Assembly: GCA_002369055.1 (NCBI GenBank)
Contig: DFEL01000091.1
Span: forward strand, 1-9,653
DNA length: 9,653 nt
Direction: 5' to 3'
Origin: Cyanobacteria bacterium UBA3803
GTDB taxonomy: Bacteria; Cyanobacteriota; Vampirovibrionia; Gastranaerophilales; Gastranaerophilaceae
Shown here: positions 1-7,879 of the stretch, in pieces
Layout: each line of letters begins with the position of its first letter
Position numbering within the stretch: the stretch's first letter is position 1
The notes under the pieces: generated by a model
What the model saw: only the letters and a program-made list of their open reading frames with translations
Told to the model about the DNA's origin: nothing
The model's database searches: none
Made by a program: the position numbers and the translations under genes

Positions 1-51
1 TGTTTTAGACAAACGATAAGAAATACAAATTATTTTTATATTAAATTTTAG

Positions 52-91
52 TACAGGCATGACATCCTGTATTTATATAAAGTATTTTTTT
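52..91 (+). terminator. Weak hairpin followed by T-run, possible terminator of an upstream gene
   Basis: TACAGG (52-57) pairs with CCTGTA (66-71) around an 8-base loop. A run of seven T occurs at 85-91, but it starts 13 bases past the stem, which is too far for a standard rho-independent terminator. It might mark the end of a + strand gene to the left of the window. Weak call. Confidence 0.2.
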
Positions 92-97
92 GATTAA

Positions 98-159
98 AAA
101 TTGCCTTTCCCCATTTTATGCGGATTTCGGATTATTTGGGTATGCTTAGCCTGCTTGCT
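98..159. repeat. 62-bp direct repeat, copy 1
   Basis: Bases 98-159 match bases 249-310 at a constant offset of 151, with two mismatches (C104/T255 and T143/C294). The match breaks down at 160/311. The unit includes the block TTTCCCCATTTTATGCGGAT. Two nearly identical copies this close together, in higher-GC sequence between AT-rich flanks, suggest a dispersed intergenic repeat family rather than chance. The family is not one I recognise. Confidence 0.9.
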
Positions 160-163
160 TCGG

Positions 164-183
164 AAAATTGCTAACGCAATTTT
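164..183. repeat. Small palindrome between the direct repeats
   Basis: AAAATTGC at 164-171 and its exact reverse complement GCAATTTT at 176-183 are separated by TAAC. This forms an 8-bp stem with a 4-base loop. It sits in the spacer between the two 62-bp copies and is probably part of the same element. It has no U-tract, so it is not called a terminator. Confidence 0.65.
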
Positions 184-248
184 AGCACTACGCAATCGGC
201 TATTTGCTCTCACGAGTTACGCTACGCTTCACTCTACCAAAAATCCTC

Positions 249-310
249 AAATTGTCTTTCCCCATTTTATGCGGATTTCGGATTATTTGGGTACGCTTAG
301 CCTGCTTGCT
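249..310. repeat. 62-bp direct repeat, copy 2
   Basis: Second copy of the repeat at 98-159, 60 of 62 bases identical. It lies about 70 bp before the mutS2 start codon. Both mismatches are transitions, consistent with a fairly recent duplication or with homogenisation between copies. Confidence 0.9.
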
Positions 311-353
311 CTTGAAAGTTAAATTAAAATAACTACATAACTTGCATACTTTA

Positions 354-359
354 TATAAT
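354..359 (+). promoter_or_regulatory. Probable -10 box for mutS2
   Basis: A perfect TATAAT lies 19 bases before the mutS2 ATG. No good -35 hexamer is found 16-18 bases upstream. If used, transcription would start near 366, giving a leader of only about 12 bases with no Shine-Dalgarno sequence. The AT-rich context lowers the weight of a lone hexamer. Confidence 0.4.
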
Positions 360-378
360 TGTTCTAAAATAATATATT

Positions 379-2745
379 ATGAGTAATATATTGGAAAAAA
401 GTAAAAAAACATTAGAGTTTGACAAAATTTTGTCAATTTTATCTACTTATGCGAAAACGCAACAAAGTCAGCAACTTTGTTTGACTCTTGAACCTGAAAC
501 TGATTACAATAAAGTTCAAGAAGCTTTGACCTTGACAAAAGAAGCAAAAGAGTTAATTGACAAATTATTGGAATTGCCAATAGAGCATTTGACAGATTTA
601 ACTCAAATTGATAACAATCAATTAAACAGTTATCTTTCTGAGAAAGAGTTACTTAGTCTTGCAAAAAGTTTACGTTCAGCAAGATTAGTAAAAAATTATA
701 TTAGAGAAAATACGTTATCTGATAGTTTATTAAGTAAAGTTTCGGCTCAAATAATTCCAAATAAAGAATTAGAAGACCAAATATTTGCAAAATTTGATGA
801 TGCGGATAATATTAAAAAAGATGCTACTGATACATTAGCAGGTTTTTACTCTGCGTTAAAAGAGGCAGAAAAAGAAATTAAAACAAAAATAAACGAGCTT
901 TTAAATTCTCATGATTTTGCTCAATACTTGCAAGAACCTATTTATACAATTAGGGATAACAGAATTGTTTTTCCTGTACTGGCAAGTGCGAAAGGTAAAG
1001 TTTCAGGTATTACGCATGATGTATCTGCTACAAATAAAACTGCTTACATTGAACCTTCGTCTTTGGTTTCAATGAACAATAAAATAAGAGAGTTAAAAGT
1101 TAAAATAAGAGATGAAATTGTCAGAATTTTAACAGATTTAACACGTAACGTTAAGAAAAATTTTGATGCATTTAAAACAAATGAACGAGTATTGGCATTG
1201 CTTGATATGCATTATGCTAAAGCTAGATATGCAATAAAAATTCAAGCAACAGAACCGGAATTAACAACAGATAAAATAATAGATTTAGCAGGTATAAAGC
1301 ATCCGTTGCTTATAGGTAGAGTACCTAATATTGTAGCAAATGATTTTACTTTGGGTAACAGTTATACTTCTCTGGTTATAACAGGTTCAAATACAGGCGG
1401 AAAAACAGTTACATTAAAAACGGTTGGTCTGTTTGCATTAATGACGAGAGCCGGAATGTTCTTACCTTGTGTTAGTGCAAAGCTGTATCCGTTCGAAAAA
1501 GTACTTGCTGATATTGGGGATGAACAAGATTTAATGCAAAACTTATCAACTTTTTCATCTCACATGAAAAATATAATAAGTATATTAGAAGCAGCTGATG
1601 AAAATACTTTAGTATTACTTGATGAAATATGTGCAGGAACTGACCCTCAAGAAGGTGCATCATTAGCAGAGGTTATTCTTGATGACTTGACTGTTAAAAA
1701 TGCTCTAAGTGTAACAACAACTCACTTTGGAGAATTAAAAACTCTTGAATATTCAAATTCAAAATTTAAAAATGCTTGTGTAGAATTTGATAGAGAAACC
1801 TTGCAACCAACATACAAATTAACAATAGGTATTCCTGGTGCAAGTAATGCAATATTTATCGCTTCAAATCTTGGATTAAAGGCAGAACTTGTAGAACGTG
1901 CAAAATCTACTTTGAATTTGCAACGTGATCCATCAGCTGTAATTATTGAAAAATTGCAAGAAACTCAACAAAAATTAAGCAAAAATCTTCAAGATGTTGA
2001 ATTAATGAAAATAGCATCTCAAAAGGCGAAAGATGATTATGAAGCTAAACTTGCAGAATTACGTAGAGATAAACGTAAAACAATAAAAGCAATAGAAAGC
2101 AAATTTTCGGAAGAGTTTGATAATGTTCGTCTTGAAATAAAAGATATAATGAGTGAAATAAGACGAGAAAAATCAGAAAAAGTTGCAAGACGCTCTTATA
2201 CAAGATTGTCATATTTGGAAAATGATTTTAAAAACCAAGTTGATAATGCTATTGATAAGCAAACTTATGATGAATTGGTATGGGATGCAATTAGGGTTGG
2301 TGATACCGTAATGATAAAAGATTTAAATCAACCGGTAACAGTTGTATCTTTACCTGATAAGAATAATAACCTAACTGTTCAAATGGGACAAATAAAAACA
2401 AAAATTAGCAAAGATAGAGTTGCAAAACTTGATTCTTCTTTAACAAAAAAACCGCAATTAAGATTAAGACCTATGGAATCGTTTGAATTAAAACGCAGCG
2501 GTTTGTCAAATACAATTGATTTAAGAGGATACAAAGTTGACGATGCTCTCGATACTCTTGAAGCTTACTTAGATAAAGCAAGTCTTGCTAACCTGACACC
2601 TGTGTACGTTATACACGGTAACGGTACAGGTGCTTTAAGAACTTATGTAAGAGATTATGTTTCAACATCTCCTTATGTGGCAAAATTCAGACCCGGAGAA
2701 CAATCTGAAGGCGGAGATGGCGTAACGGTAATAGATATAAATTAA
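379..2745 (+). CDS. mutS2: Endonuclease MutS2 (MutS-type ATPase with C-terminal Smr domain)
   Basis: The protein has 788 residues, the usual length for full MutS2. The N-terminal part (about 1-300) is helical clamp and lever. The ATPase domain follows with Walker A GSNTGGKT at 336-343, Walker B ending in D415-E416 within DEICAGTDP, and the TTHFGELK switch with H449. A charged coiled coil spans about 515-630, a small beta-rich KOW-like segment about 640-680, and a C-terminal Smr domain about 710-788 with DLRG at 714-717 and HGNGTGALR at 746-754. The mismatch-reading N-terminal domain of MutS1 is absent, as expected. In other bacteria MutS2 suppresses recombination (Helicobacter) or splits collided ribosomes (Bacillus); which applies here cannot be read from sequence. 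All key motifs are intact. The start is the first ATG, with no Shine-Dalgarno. It is the only + strand gene here. Confidence 0.95.
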   Translation: MSNILEKSKKTLEFDKILSILSTYAKTQQSQQLCLTLEPETDYNKVQEALTLTKEAKELIDKLLELPIEHLTDLTQIDNNQLNSYLSEKELLSLAKSLRSARLVKNYIRENTLSDSLLSKVSAQIIPNKELEDQIFAKFDDADNIKKDATDTLAGFYSALKEAEKEIKTKINELLNSHDFAQYLQEPIYTIRDNRIVFPVLASAKGKVSGITHDVSATNKTAYIEPSSLVSMNNKIRELKVKIRDEIVRILTDLTRNVKKNFDAFKTNERVLALLDMHYAKARYAIKIQATEPELTTDKIIDLAGIKHPLLIGRVPNIVANDFTLGNSYTSLVITGSNTGGKTVTLKTVGLFALMTRAGMFLPCVSAKLYPFEKVLADIGDEQDLMQNLSTFSSHMKNIISILEAADENTLVLLDEICAGTDPQEGASLAEVILDDLTVKNALSVTTTHFGELKTLEYSNSKFKNACVEFDRETLQPTYKLTIGIPGASNAIFIASNLGLKAELVERAKSTLNLQRDPSAVIIEKLQETQQKLSKNLQDVELMKIASQKAKDDYEAKLAELRRDKRKTIKAIESKFSEEFDNVRLEIKDIMSEIRREKSEKVARRSYTRLSYLENDFKNQVDNAIDKQTYDELVWDAIRVGDTVMIKDLNQPVTVVSLPDKNNNLTVQMGQIKTKISKDRVAKLDSSLTKKPQLRLRPMESFELKRSGLSNTIDLRGYKVDDALDTLEAYLDKASLANLTPVYVIHGNGTGALRTYVRDYVSTSPYVAKFRPGEQSEGGDGVTVIDIN

Positions 2746-2747
2746 TA

Positions 2748-2788
2748 ATAATTAAGTACAAATTTATTATAAATTTGTACTTAATTAT
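2748..2788. terminator. Long AT-rich hairpin between convergent genes (likely bidirectional terminator)
   Basis: Arms 2748-2766 and 2770-2788 are perfectly complementary over 19 bp around a TTA loop. The hairpin begins two bases after the mutS2 stop and lies 21 bases past the stop of the convergent small membrane-protein gene. Its position and symmetry suit termination from both sides. Only GTAC near the middle contributes GC pairs, and no clean U-tract follows, so it departs from the classic form. Confidence 0.65.
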
Positions 2789-2809
2789 ATATTATATTTA
2801 ATTTAAAGT

Positions 2810-3142
2810 TTATATTTTGTTTATTCCTATTGCCGCAATTGATAATATTATCGAGCCAAATAAAGCACTAAAGAAGCCTTCTACTTCAAAACCCGGTGTT
2901 ATAAAGCCTGCAAGCATTAGCAGTAATGCGTTTAAGATAAGTGAAAATACTCCCAGTGTTATGTAATTTACAGGCAGCGTAATCACTTCCAAAAATGGTT
3001 TTACAAATGTATTAATTAAGGCAATAACAATACATGCAAGCATTGCAGCAAAGAAATTATCAACATCTATGCCAGGTAATATCCACGAAATAAATACAAT
3101 AACAAGTGAAAATAATAAAAATCTAAAAAATGCGTTTAACAT
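2810..3142 (-). CDS. Small four-helix membrane protein, PF04020 (YvlD / 'phage holin 4') family
   Basis: This 110-residue protein is almost entirely hydrophobic. Four membrane segments are expected at about 4-23, 29-47, 53-75 and 85-108. The pattern ILPGIDVDNFFAAMLACIVI, followed by a second GFEVEGFFSALFGSIIL-like half, is characteristic of the PF04020 family and suggests an internal repeat of a two-helix unit. Despite the 'holin' label, members are common chromosomal proteins of unknown function and there is no lysin or phage gene nearby. The start ATG has a strong AAGGAG (3154-3149) six bases upstream. A weak promoter (TTCAAT at 3191-3186, 16-bp spacer, CATAAT at 3169-3164) could serve it. 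It lies 65 bp after the exporter operon, so read-through is also possible. Confidence 0.85.
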   Translation of the reverse strand: MLNAFFRFLLFSLVIVFISWILPGIDVDNFFAAMLACIVIALINTFVKPFLEVITLPVNYITLGVFSLILNALLLMLAGFITPGFEVEGFFSALFGSIILSIAAIGINKI

Positions 3143-3207
3143 AATAATCTCCTTTTTGATTTTATTATGATAAATATTACAAAAAATTGAATTACCTTTT
3201 ATGGCTA

Positions 3208-4368
3208 TTAATTATTATCTTTATTGTCTATTTTTGAGTGTAATTTTTTGATAGCAAAATATGCAGTTGTAAAATAAAATACACAAAGAAAAACAAGCCA
3301 TAAAAAATCATATCTTACGTTCCAAAAGGTTCCATTCATTTGATTGATTTTAATAATTCCGTCAACACCACACGTTGCAGGAACAAAGTACGCAAATATA
3401 TTAACTATCTGTGGCATAGCTTCTTTGGGCCATATAAATCCAGGTAAAAATATGAAAATTAAAGAAGTTACAACCAAAATTAATAATGCTGATTCTCTTG
3501 TTTTAAAGAAATACGAAATTGTATTAGAAAAAAATGCAGCACCATAATACATAGGAATTAACAACAGTAACAATGGAATAATATTATATGCCATTGGGTA
3601 AACGCAAATTGCAGGTAATACCAAAAAGATTATTAATGAATAAAACAAATAAAGCAAAACATAAGTTGTACATCTTGCGAATAATGTTAATGGGATATCT
3701 TCTTTTCTTTTACAATAAATTTCCCTAAACTCATTTTTTGTACCCTGCATCAGTCCTAAACCAACAACGAGTGTTTGATGTAATATCATAACAAGAATTG
3801 AAGGATAGACATAAGTTTCGTATCCGCCTGCTGCGTTATAAAGAGGTATTTGGACAAATTCAAAAGGTTGTTTTAATGTTATTGCAACTTGTTTTGGCAT
3901 ACCTTTTTTCATCAGTTTCCCAATTTCAATTTTTGCTCCCAATGTTGTTGCAACTTGAATTGTTGCACCATAAACAGCTTTATAAATAATTACATAACCG
4001 CTATCAGCAAATAGTTCTACCGTTGATTGTTGACCTCTAAGAATATCTTTTTCAAAATCTTTTGGAATTATAACAAATCCTCTTATTTGATTTTTAAAAA
4101 ATTGTTTTTCTGCTTCCTGCTTGCTAATTGGTGTTGAAATAACTTCAACCGAATCTGATGTATTTAAATTTCGTGTAAATATTCTTGATAAGTTGCTTCT
4201 GTCATAATCAACAACCCCAATCGGTGCATCTTTTATTATTTCTGTCGAATAAGGCATTGAATAGAATAAAGGATATACAATTACCCCAATTATCATAATG
4301 AGCATAGCACCTTGATCGTGCGTAAAATTTTTCCATTCGTTTTTTATAATTTCTAAAAATTTTATCAT
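3208..4368 (-). CDS. ABC-2-type transporter permease (second of a pair)
   Basis: This is a 386-residue inner-membrane protein. One N-terminal membrane helix (about 20-38) is followed by a large extracytoplasmic domain (about 40-185) and five C-terminal helices (about 188-212, 230-260, 262-290, 296-318, 350-375). That is the ABC2_membrane_3 layout seen in YhiH/YbhR/YbhS-like exporters. IGVVDYDRSNLSRIFTRNLN (50-69) aligns with the same region of the preceding permease, so the two are paralogues and probably form a heterodimer. The ATG at 4368 is preferred to an in-frame GTG 12 bases earlier. It has AAGGTGG (4383-4377) eight bases upstream and overlaps the preceding gene's stop as ATGA, suggesting translational coupling. 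No nucleotide-binding domain is present. The transported substrate is unknown. Confidence 0.87.
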   Translation of the reverse strand: MIKFLEIIKNEWKNFTHDQGAMLIMIIGVIVYPLFYSMPYSTEIIKDAPIGVVDYDRSNLSRIFTRNLNTSDSVEVISTPISKQEAEKQFFKNQIRGFVIIPKDFEKDILRGQQSTVELFADSGYVIIYKAVYGATIQVATTLGAKIEIGKLMKKGMPKQVAITLKQPFEFVQIPLYNAAGGYETYVYPSILVMILHQTLVVGLGLMQGTKNEFREIYCKRKEDIPLTLFARCTTYVLLYLFYSLIIFLVLPAICVYPMAYNIIPLLLLLIPMYYGAAFFSNTISYFFKTRESALLILVVTSLIFIFLPGFIWPKEAMPQIVNIFAYFVPATCGVDGIIKINQMNGTFWNVRYDFLWLVFLCVFYFTTAYFAIKKLHSKIDNKDNN

Positions 4369-5528
4369 TGTTGGTACCACCTTTTTTCATCATAGGCAAA
4401 TTTTTTAATTCGTGGTAAAAATAATAAGCCTAATCCCATTAAAGCAAGCATTGATAAAATATGTTTTAAATCGTAAATAATAGGTATGGCTCTAAATGAC
4501 TGGTCTATCATAATTTGAACCCAATAACTCAAACTCAGTGTTGCACTGTACATTTTTGCAAGTATAGGCATAGCCATAACAGGATACGTTACACCTGCAA
4601 AGGCAAATCCCATTGCTACATAAAATGCAGCATTACTCAATCCATATCTAAAGTTGCCGTTAATGCCTATGAAAATTAGTCCAACAGAAAGACAGGTAAT
4701 TATAAATATTGTTGTTGAAAATATACCGAATAAAATATTTCCTTCATAGGGCATTCCGATAAATACGTAACAAATAAAGTATAAAATTGCAAAAAGTATT
4801 GAAAATATTATAAAATAAGGAGTTTCTTTTCCTAAAAACGCAATTATTATTGACTCATCTGCTGTTTTCAACCAATCTTTTGCTGTTCCCAGTTTGAATT
4901 CAGTACCTAATGCCCACAAAGAAGTCAATATTATATGTATTTGTAAAATATGACCAAATGCTATTAATGATAGAAAATATTGATAGTTAAAGTATGGATT
5001 TGAACGAATATGCTCATATACTTTTATTAAATTAGCCTGCTTAATTGCTTCGGTCATGGGCAAGCCACGTTTTGAACGCATTTTTGCATCTATTCCGACA
5101 AGCATCGTTTGCACCATTAAATTAACATCTTTTGAAATAATACCGCCAATTAGAATTCTTTGGTTGTTATAATAAAATACTAATTTTGGTTGTTTTAATC
5201 TGTATAAATCTTTTTGAAATTCTTTTGGAATTGCAAATATTGCATATACTTTGCCTTCTGTAATAAGTTTTTTGCCTTCATTTAAATCAGTAATTCTGTA
5301 TGCGACATTACATGATGGCAATGTATTTAAGTTTCTTACAAATAATCTTGAGATTTCTGAATTGTCTTCATCTAAAACTGCAACAGGTAAATTTGTTGGA
5401 GAACCTTTAGCAAAAATTAAACATATTAATATACATAAAAAAAACGGTAATATAAAAGAAACAGTCCATATTAGAGGGCGTTTGTAAAATCTTTTAATTT
5501 CTCTTTTTACTACATTTAAATAAGACAT
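4365..5528 (-). CDS. ABC-2-type transporter permease (first of a pair)
   Basis: This is a 387-residue paralogue of the following gene with the same layout: membrane helix about 20-40, extracytoplasmic domain about 43-183 including VLDEDNSEISRLFVRNLNT (51-69), then five helices to about 375 and a basic C-terminal tail. The family matches the membrane subunits of YbhFSR-type exporters, which work with a HlyD-like adaptor. The ATG at 5528 is preferred to an in-frame TTG at 5549. It lies two bases after the adaptor gene's stop, and the TTG would create an overlap. No strong ribosome-binding site is seen, so translation probably depends on coupling to the upstream gene. No ATPase gene is present between or beside the two permeases. 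Confidence 0.87.
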   Translation of the reverse strand: MSYLNVVKREIKRFYKRPLIWTVSFILPFFLCILICLIFAKGSPTNLPVAVLDEDNSEISRLFVRNLNTLPSCNVAYRITDLNEGKKLITEGKVYAIFAIPKEFQKDLYRLKQPKLVFYYNNQRILIGGIISKDVNLMVQTMLVGIDAKMRSKRGLPMTEAIKQANLIKVYEHIRSNPYFNYQYFLSLIAFGHILQIHIILTSLWALGTEFKLGTAKDWLKTADESIIIAFLGKETPYFIIFSILFAILYFICYVFIGMPYEGNILFGIFSTTIFIITCLSVGLIFIGINGNFRYGLSNAAFYVAMGFAFAGVTYPVMAMPILAKMYSATLSLSYWVQIMIDQSFRAIPIIYDLKHILSMLALMGLGLLFLPRIKKFAYDEKRWYQQ

Positions 5529-5530
5529 AA

Positions 5531-6466
5531 TTATTTTAATTTTTTCCAATCAAATATAGCACTCATGCCCGCACGTAAATCTTTTATCGGTTCAACAGGA
5601 ACAGCACGAACTTCAAAAGTTTTCATATCAAAATCACCTTTTGCTTTTGTGGCTCTCCAAGTTGCAAAATTACCTAAAACAGAGATGTAATTTACCTTGA
5701 ATTTTAGTGGTTGTTTACTTATTGCAGGAATTTGAATATTTAATTCTGTACCGTTTTTAATTTTTGTAAGTAAATCTTCTCTCAAGTTAAAAGTTACCCA
5801 ACAGTCGTTATTGTCAACAAGAGTTACTATCGGATAACCTGCACCTACAAGTTCTGCTTCTTCTACTGTAATTTCAGTAACGGTTCCGTCAATCGGAGAT
5901 ACAATTTTATTTTCTTTTAAATAAGAATCAACTTCTTTATTTGCACCCTTTGCTTTTTCAACATTTGCTGATGCTGAAATTTTATCTTCAACACGGGTGC
6001 CGTTTACAAGCATTTCATAATTCTCTTTTGCCGCAGTATATTTAGCATGGGCTTCATCAAGCTTTTGAGTTGGAATTACACCTTCGTTATGTAAACGATT
6101 AAGTCTGTTATAAGTTTTTTGAGCCAAGTCTAATGCAGCTTTTGCCATTGCTATTTGTTCATTTCTTGCTCCGTTATAGGCTTTTTCTTGTTGTGCCATT
6201 GCAAGTACAAGTGTAGCATTTGCTTGTTGTGCTTTTGCATCAATTTCAGGTGTATCCAATTCTATTAAGACATCACCTTTTTTTACTTTATCACCTTTTT
6301 TAATATTAATTCGTTTAACTCTGCCTGTTAGTTTTGAAGATAAATCTATTGTTTTTACTTCAACTTCACCCTGCAAAATCATTGAATTTTCTTGATTAAA
6401 CACATATATACCTATTAATAATGCTATTATTACAAGTATAAATATTAATGCAAATTTCTTATTCAT
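5531..6466 (-). CDS. HlyD/EmrA-type periplasmic adaptor (membrane fusion protein)
   Basis: This 311-residue protein has an N-terminal membrane anchor (about 5-22). The first lipoyl half follows (about 33-70, with LTGRVKRINIKKGDKVKKGD), then an alpha-helical hairpin (about 70-170). The second lipoyl half is about 180-210 (SPIDGTVTEITVEEAELVGA) and a beta-barrel region runs to the end. Such proteins bridge an inner-membrane transporter to a TolC channel across the periplasm. The anchor rather than a lipobox resembles YbhG/EmrA members. The ATG at 6466 is chosen over an in-frame GTG at 6478, because AGGTGGGG (6480-6473) stands six bases before the ATG and overlaps the TolC stop codon. Its position between the channel and permease genes fits one tripartite exporter. 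Confidence 0.93.
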   Translation of the reverse strand: MNKKFALIFILVIIALLIGIYVFNQENSMILQGEVEVKTIDLSSKLTGRVKRINIKKGDKVKKGDVLIELDTPEIDAKAQQANATLVLAMAQQEKAYNGARNEQIAMAKAALDLAQKTYNRLNRLHNEGVIPTQKLDEAHAKYTAAKENYEMLVNGTRVEDKISASANVEKAKGANKEVDSYLKENKIVSPIDGTVTEITVEEAELVGAGYPIVTLVDNNDCWVTFNLREDLLTKIKNGTELNIQIPAISKQPLKFKVNYISVLGNFATWRATKAKGDFDMKTFEVRAVPVEPIKDLRAGMSAIFDWKKLK

Positions 6467-6478
6467 TTTATTCCCCAC

Positions 6479-7879
6479 CTAATATTTTTCTTGAGCAGAT
6501 GTTTTGATATATTCTAAAATTGAATTTGTATCGCCATTTGTTTTTAACAAATCTGTTAAATTAATATCATAATTATAAACCGCATTCAATCTTTCAATTT
6601 TAACTTTTGACAACATCATTTGTGCATCTGTCACTTGTAATGATGTTCCAAATCCTTCTTTAAAAGCTAAACTTGCTGTTCTAAGTGCTTCTTTAGCATT
6701 TTCTAACGATTTAACCGAACTGTCATATTGCTCTTTATTTTTCATGAGTTCTTGATATTGCTTAATAACAAGACTTTCAATATTATTTTTGGCATCTTCA
6801 ATTTCAAAATCAACCATTTTTCGTTCGCTATCAGCAGCTTTTACATCATTATATCTTGATAAACCGTCAAAAATAAGCCAATTTGCAGTAGCACCAAACG
6901 CTGCTCTTGGTACTGCTTCCGATAAATGACTTGCTGCTGCGATATCATAAGCCACAAGACTTATTGTTGGTGAATAATTAGCCATTTTTGCATGATATTT
7001 TGCATTCATAGCTTTCTTTTTGGCTTGCAATTGTTTTAATTGAGGATTGTTTTCAAGTGCATTTTCTTTCATTGCAGCTAAGTCTATTAGGCTGTTATTA
7101 TAAACAAATAATAAAGATACCGGTTCGATATATACATCTTTCAAATTTACATCTTTTGCTTTAATTAATGTTTTTAAGCCTTCTTCAATTACATTAGCAT
7201 TACGCATTGAGGCTTTATAATCTCTCATTGCGTCTGCATAAGCAACTTCTGCATGTAATCGTTCGGCTTTCGATATAAATCCTTCTTTTTCTAATAATTT
7301 AGCATCTTTTAAATGTTGCTCTATACCTTCTGCTACTTGTTTTCTTACTTCTACAACATCTCTTGCAAGTCTTAATCCGTAGTATCTTTTAACAAGTTCC
7401 AGAGTTAAATTATCTTTTATTTCTCGATATTTTTCGTTAGATGCCTCTAATTTAGCACGTGCGGCAGCGTGGTTAGAAAGTAATTTACCGCCGGTAAATA
7501 TGTTCCACACTGCTGCACCGCCAAATGTAAATACGTTTCGGTCTTGAATTAAAGTGTTAGCACTGAAAGATATTGGAGTTGTACCAACTTTCATTGCTCC
7601 TGAGGAAGTTAAGGTCATGTCATCTGAAAAATGCAAATATGTCGCATTCATGCCGACTTTTGGGAAAAATTGACCTATTGCAGACCTTTTTTCGTATTTA
7701 CTTTTTTGTATTGCTTCGTTATATGCCTTTAAAGCATTGTTATTTTCAAGCATAAGTTCATAAGCCTGTTCAAAAGTTAATTCTACGTGTTCAACTCCGC
7801 CTTTTTGAACTTCTGCTGCATAAGACTTGTTGCAAAAAAGAAATAAAATTATTAAAATTATGTTTAAAAATTTTTTCAT
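6479..7879 (-). CDS. TolC-family outer-membrane efflux channel
   Basis: The 466-residue length is typical of the OEP/TolC family. A signal peptide occupies about 1-21 (KK, long hydrophobic stretch, then KSYAA with probable cleavage near A21/A22). The mature part starts with LTFEQAYELMLENNNALKAY, the usual first helix of the family. Two structurally similar halves follow, each with long amphipathic helices and outer-membrane strand segments (about 86-125 and 295-345). The second half contains FKEGFGTSLQVTDAQMMLSK, the counterpart of the conserved TolC repeat end. It would form the outer-membrane duct for the HlyD-like adaptor encoded next. The start ATG directly follows the TetR stop (TAGATG), with GGAG five bases upstream inside the regulator's last codons. 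This supports co-transcription and coupling. Confidence 0.93.
   Translation of the reverse strand: MKKFLNIILIILFLFCNKSYAAEVQKGGVEHVELTFEQAYELMLENNNALKAYNEAIQKSKYEKRSAIGQFFPKVGMNATYLHFSDDMTLTSSGAMKVGTTPISFSANTLIQDRNVFTFGGAAVWNIFTGGKLLSNHAAARAKLEASNEKYREIKDNLTLELVKRYYGLRLARDVVEVRKQVAEGIEQHLKDAKLLEKEGFISKAERLHAEVAYADAMRDYKASMRNANVIEEGLKTLIKAKDVNLKDVYIEPVSLLFVYNNSLIDLAAMKENALENNPQLKQLQAKKKAMNAKYHAKMANYSPTISLVAYDIAAASHLSEAVPRAAFGATANWLIFDGLSRYNDVKAADSERKMVDFEIEDAKNNIESLVIKQYQELMKNKEQYDSSVKSLENAKEALRTASLAFKEGFGTSLQVTDAQMMLSKVKIERLNAVYNYDINLTDLLKTNGDTNSILEYIKTSAQEKY

Larger units (their letters stand above)
73..358. repeat. 13-bp inverted repeat bracketing the repeat element
   Basis: TTATATAAAGTAT at 73-85 is exactly repeated in inverted orientation at 346-358. 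The two arms flank the whole GC-richer element. They could be terminal inverted repeats of a small non-autonomous element. The arms are AT-only apart from one base pair, and the right arm overlaps the mutS2 -10 box, so coincidence is possible. No clear target-site duplication is visible outside them. Confidence 0.4.
1..378. other. Gene-free intergenic region carrying a repeat element
   Basis: No convincing gene is seen on either strand. The outer parts (about 1-97 and 311-378) are very AT-rich. The middle (98-310) is visibly richer in GC, about 43% by hand count, and holds two near-identical 62-bp direct repeats, an 8-bp-arm palindrome and a segment partly inverted relative to the repeats. 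A short TTG-initiated open frame at 101-322 spans the repeats, but its sequence simply reads the repeat twice and it has no ribosome-binding site, so it is not called as a gene. The last 25 bases hold the probable mutS2 promoter. Confidence 0.75.

Noticed and set aside
98..310. CRISPR array
   Set aside because: There are only two copies of a 62-bp unit with an 89-bp spacer and no cas genes, so the geometry does not fit a CRISPR array.
101..322. 73-codon open frame on the + strand over the repeat element
   Set aside because: It starts with TTG, has no ribosome-binding site, and its protein is just the direct repeat read in two different frames with low-complexity spacer. It is a by-product of the repeat.
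1472..1663. 63-codon - strand frame within mutS2
   Set aside because: It lies antisense to the conserved ATPase core of MutS2 and has no family resemblance.
2810..3142. Phage remnant suggested by a 'holin' family match
   Set aside because: PF04020 proteins are ordinary chromosomal membrane proteins in many bacteria. No lysin, integrase, capsid or other phage gene is nearby.
3344..3547. Short + strand frames opposite the permease and TolC genes (3344-3547, 3798-3989, 5251-5487, 7573-7755)
   Set aside because: All are antisense shadows of conserved genes without ribosome-binding sites or recognisable domains.
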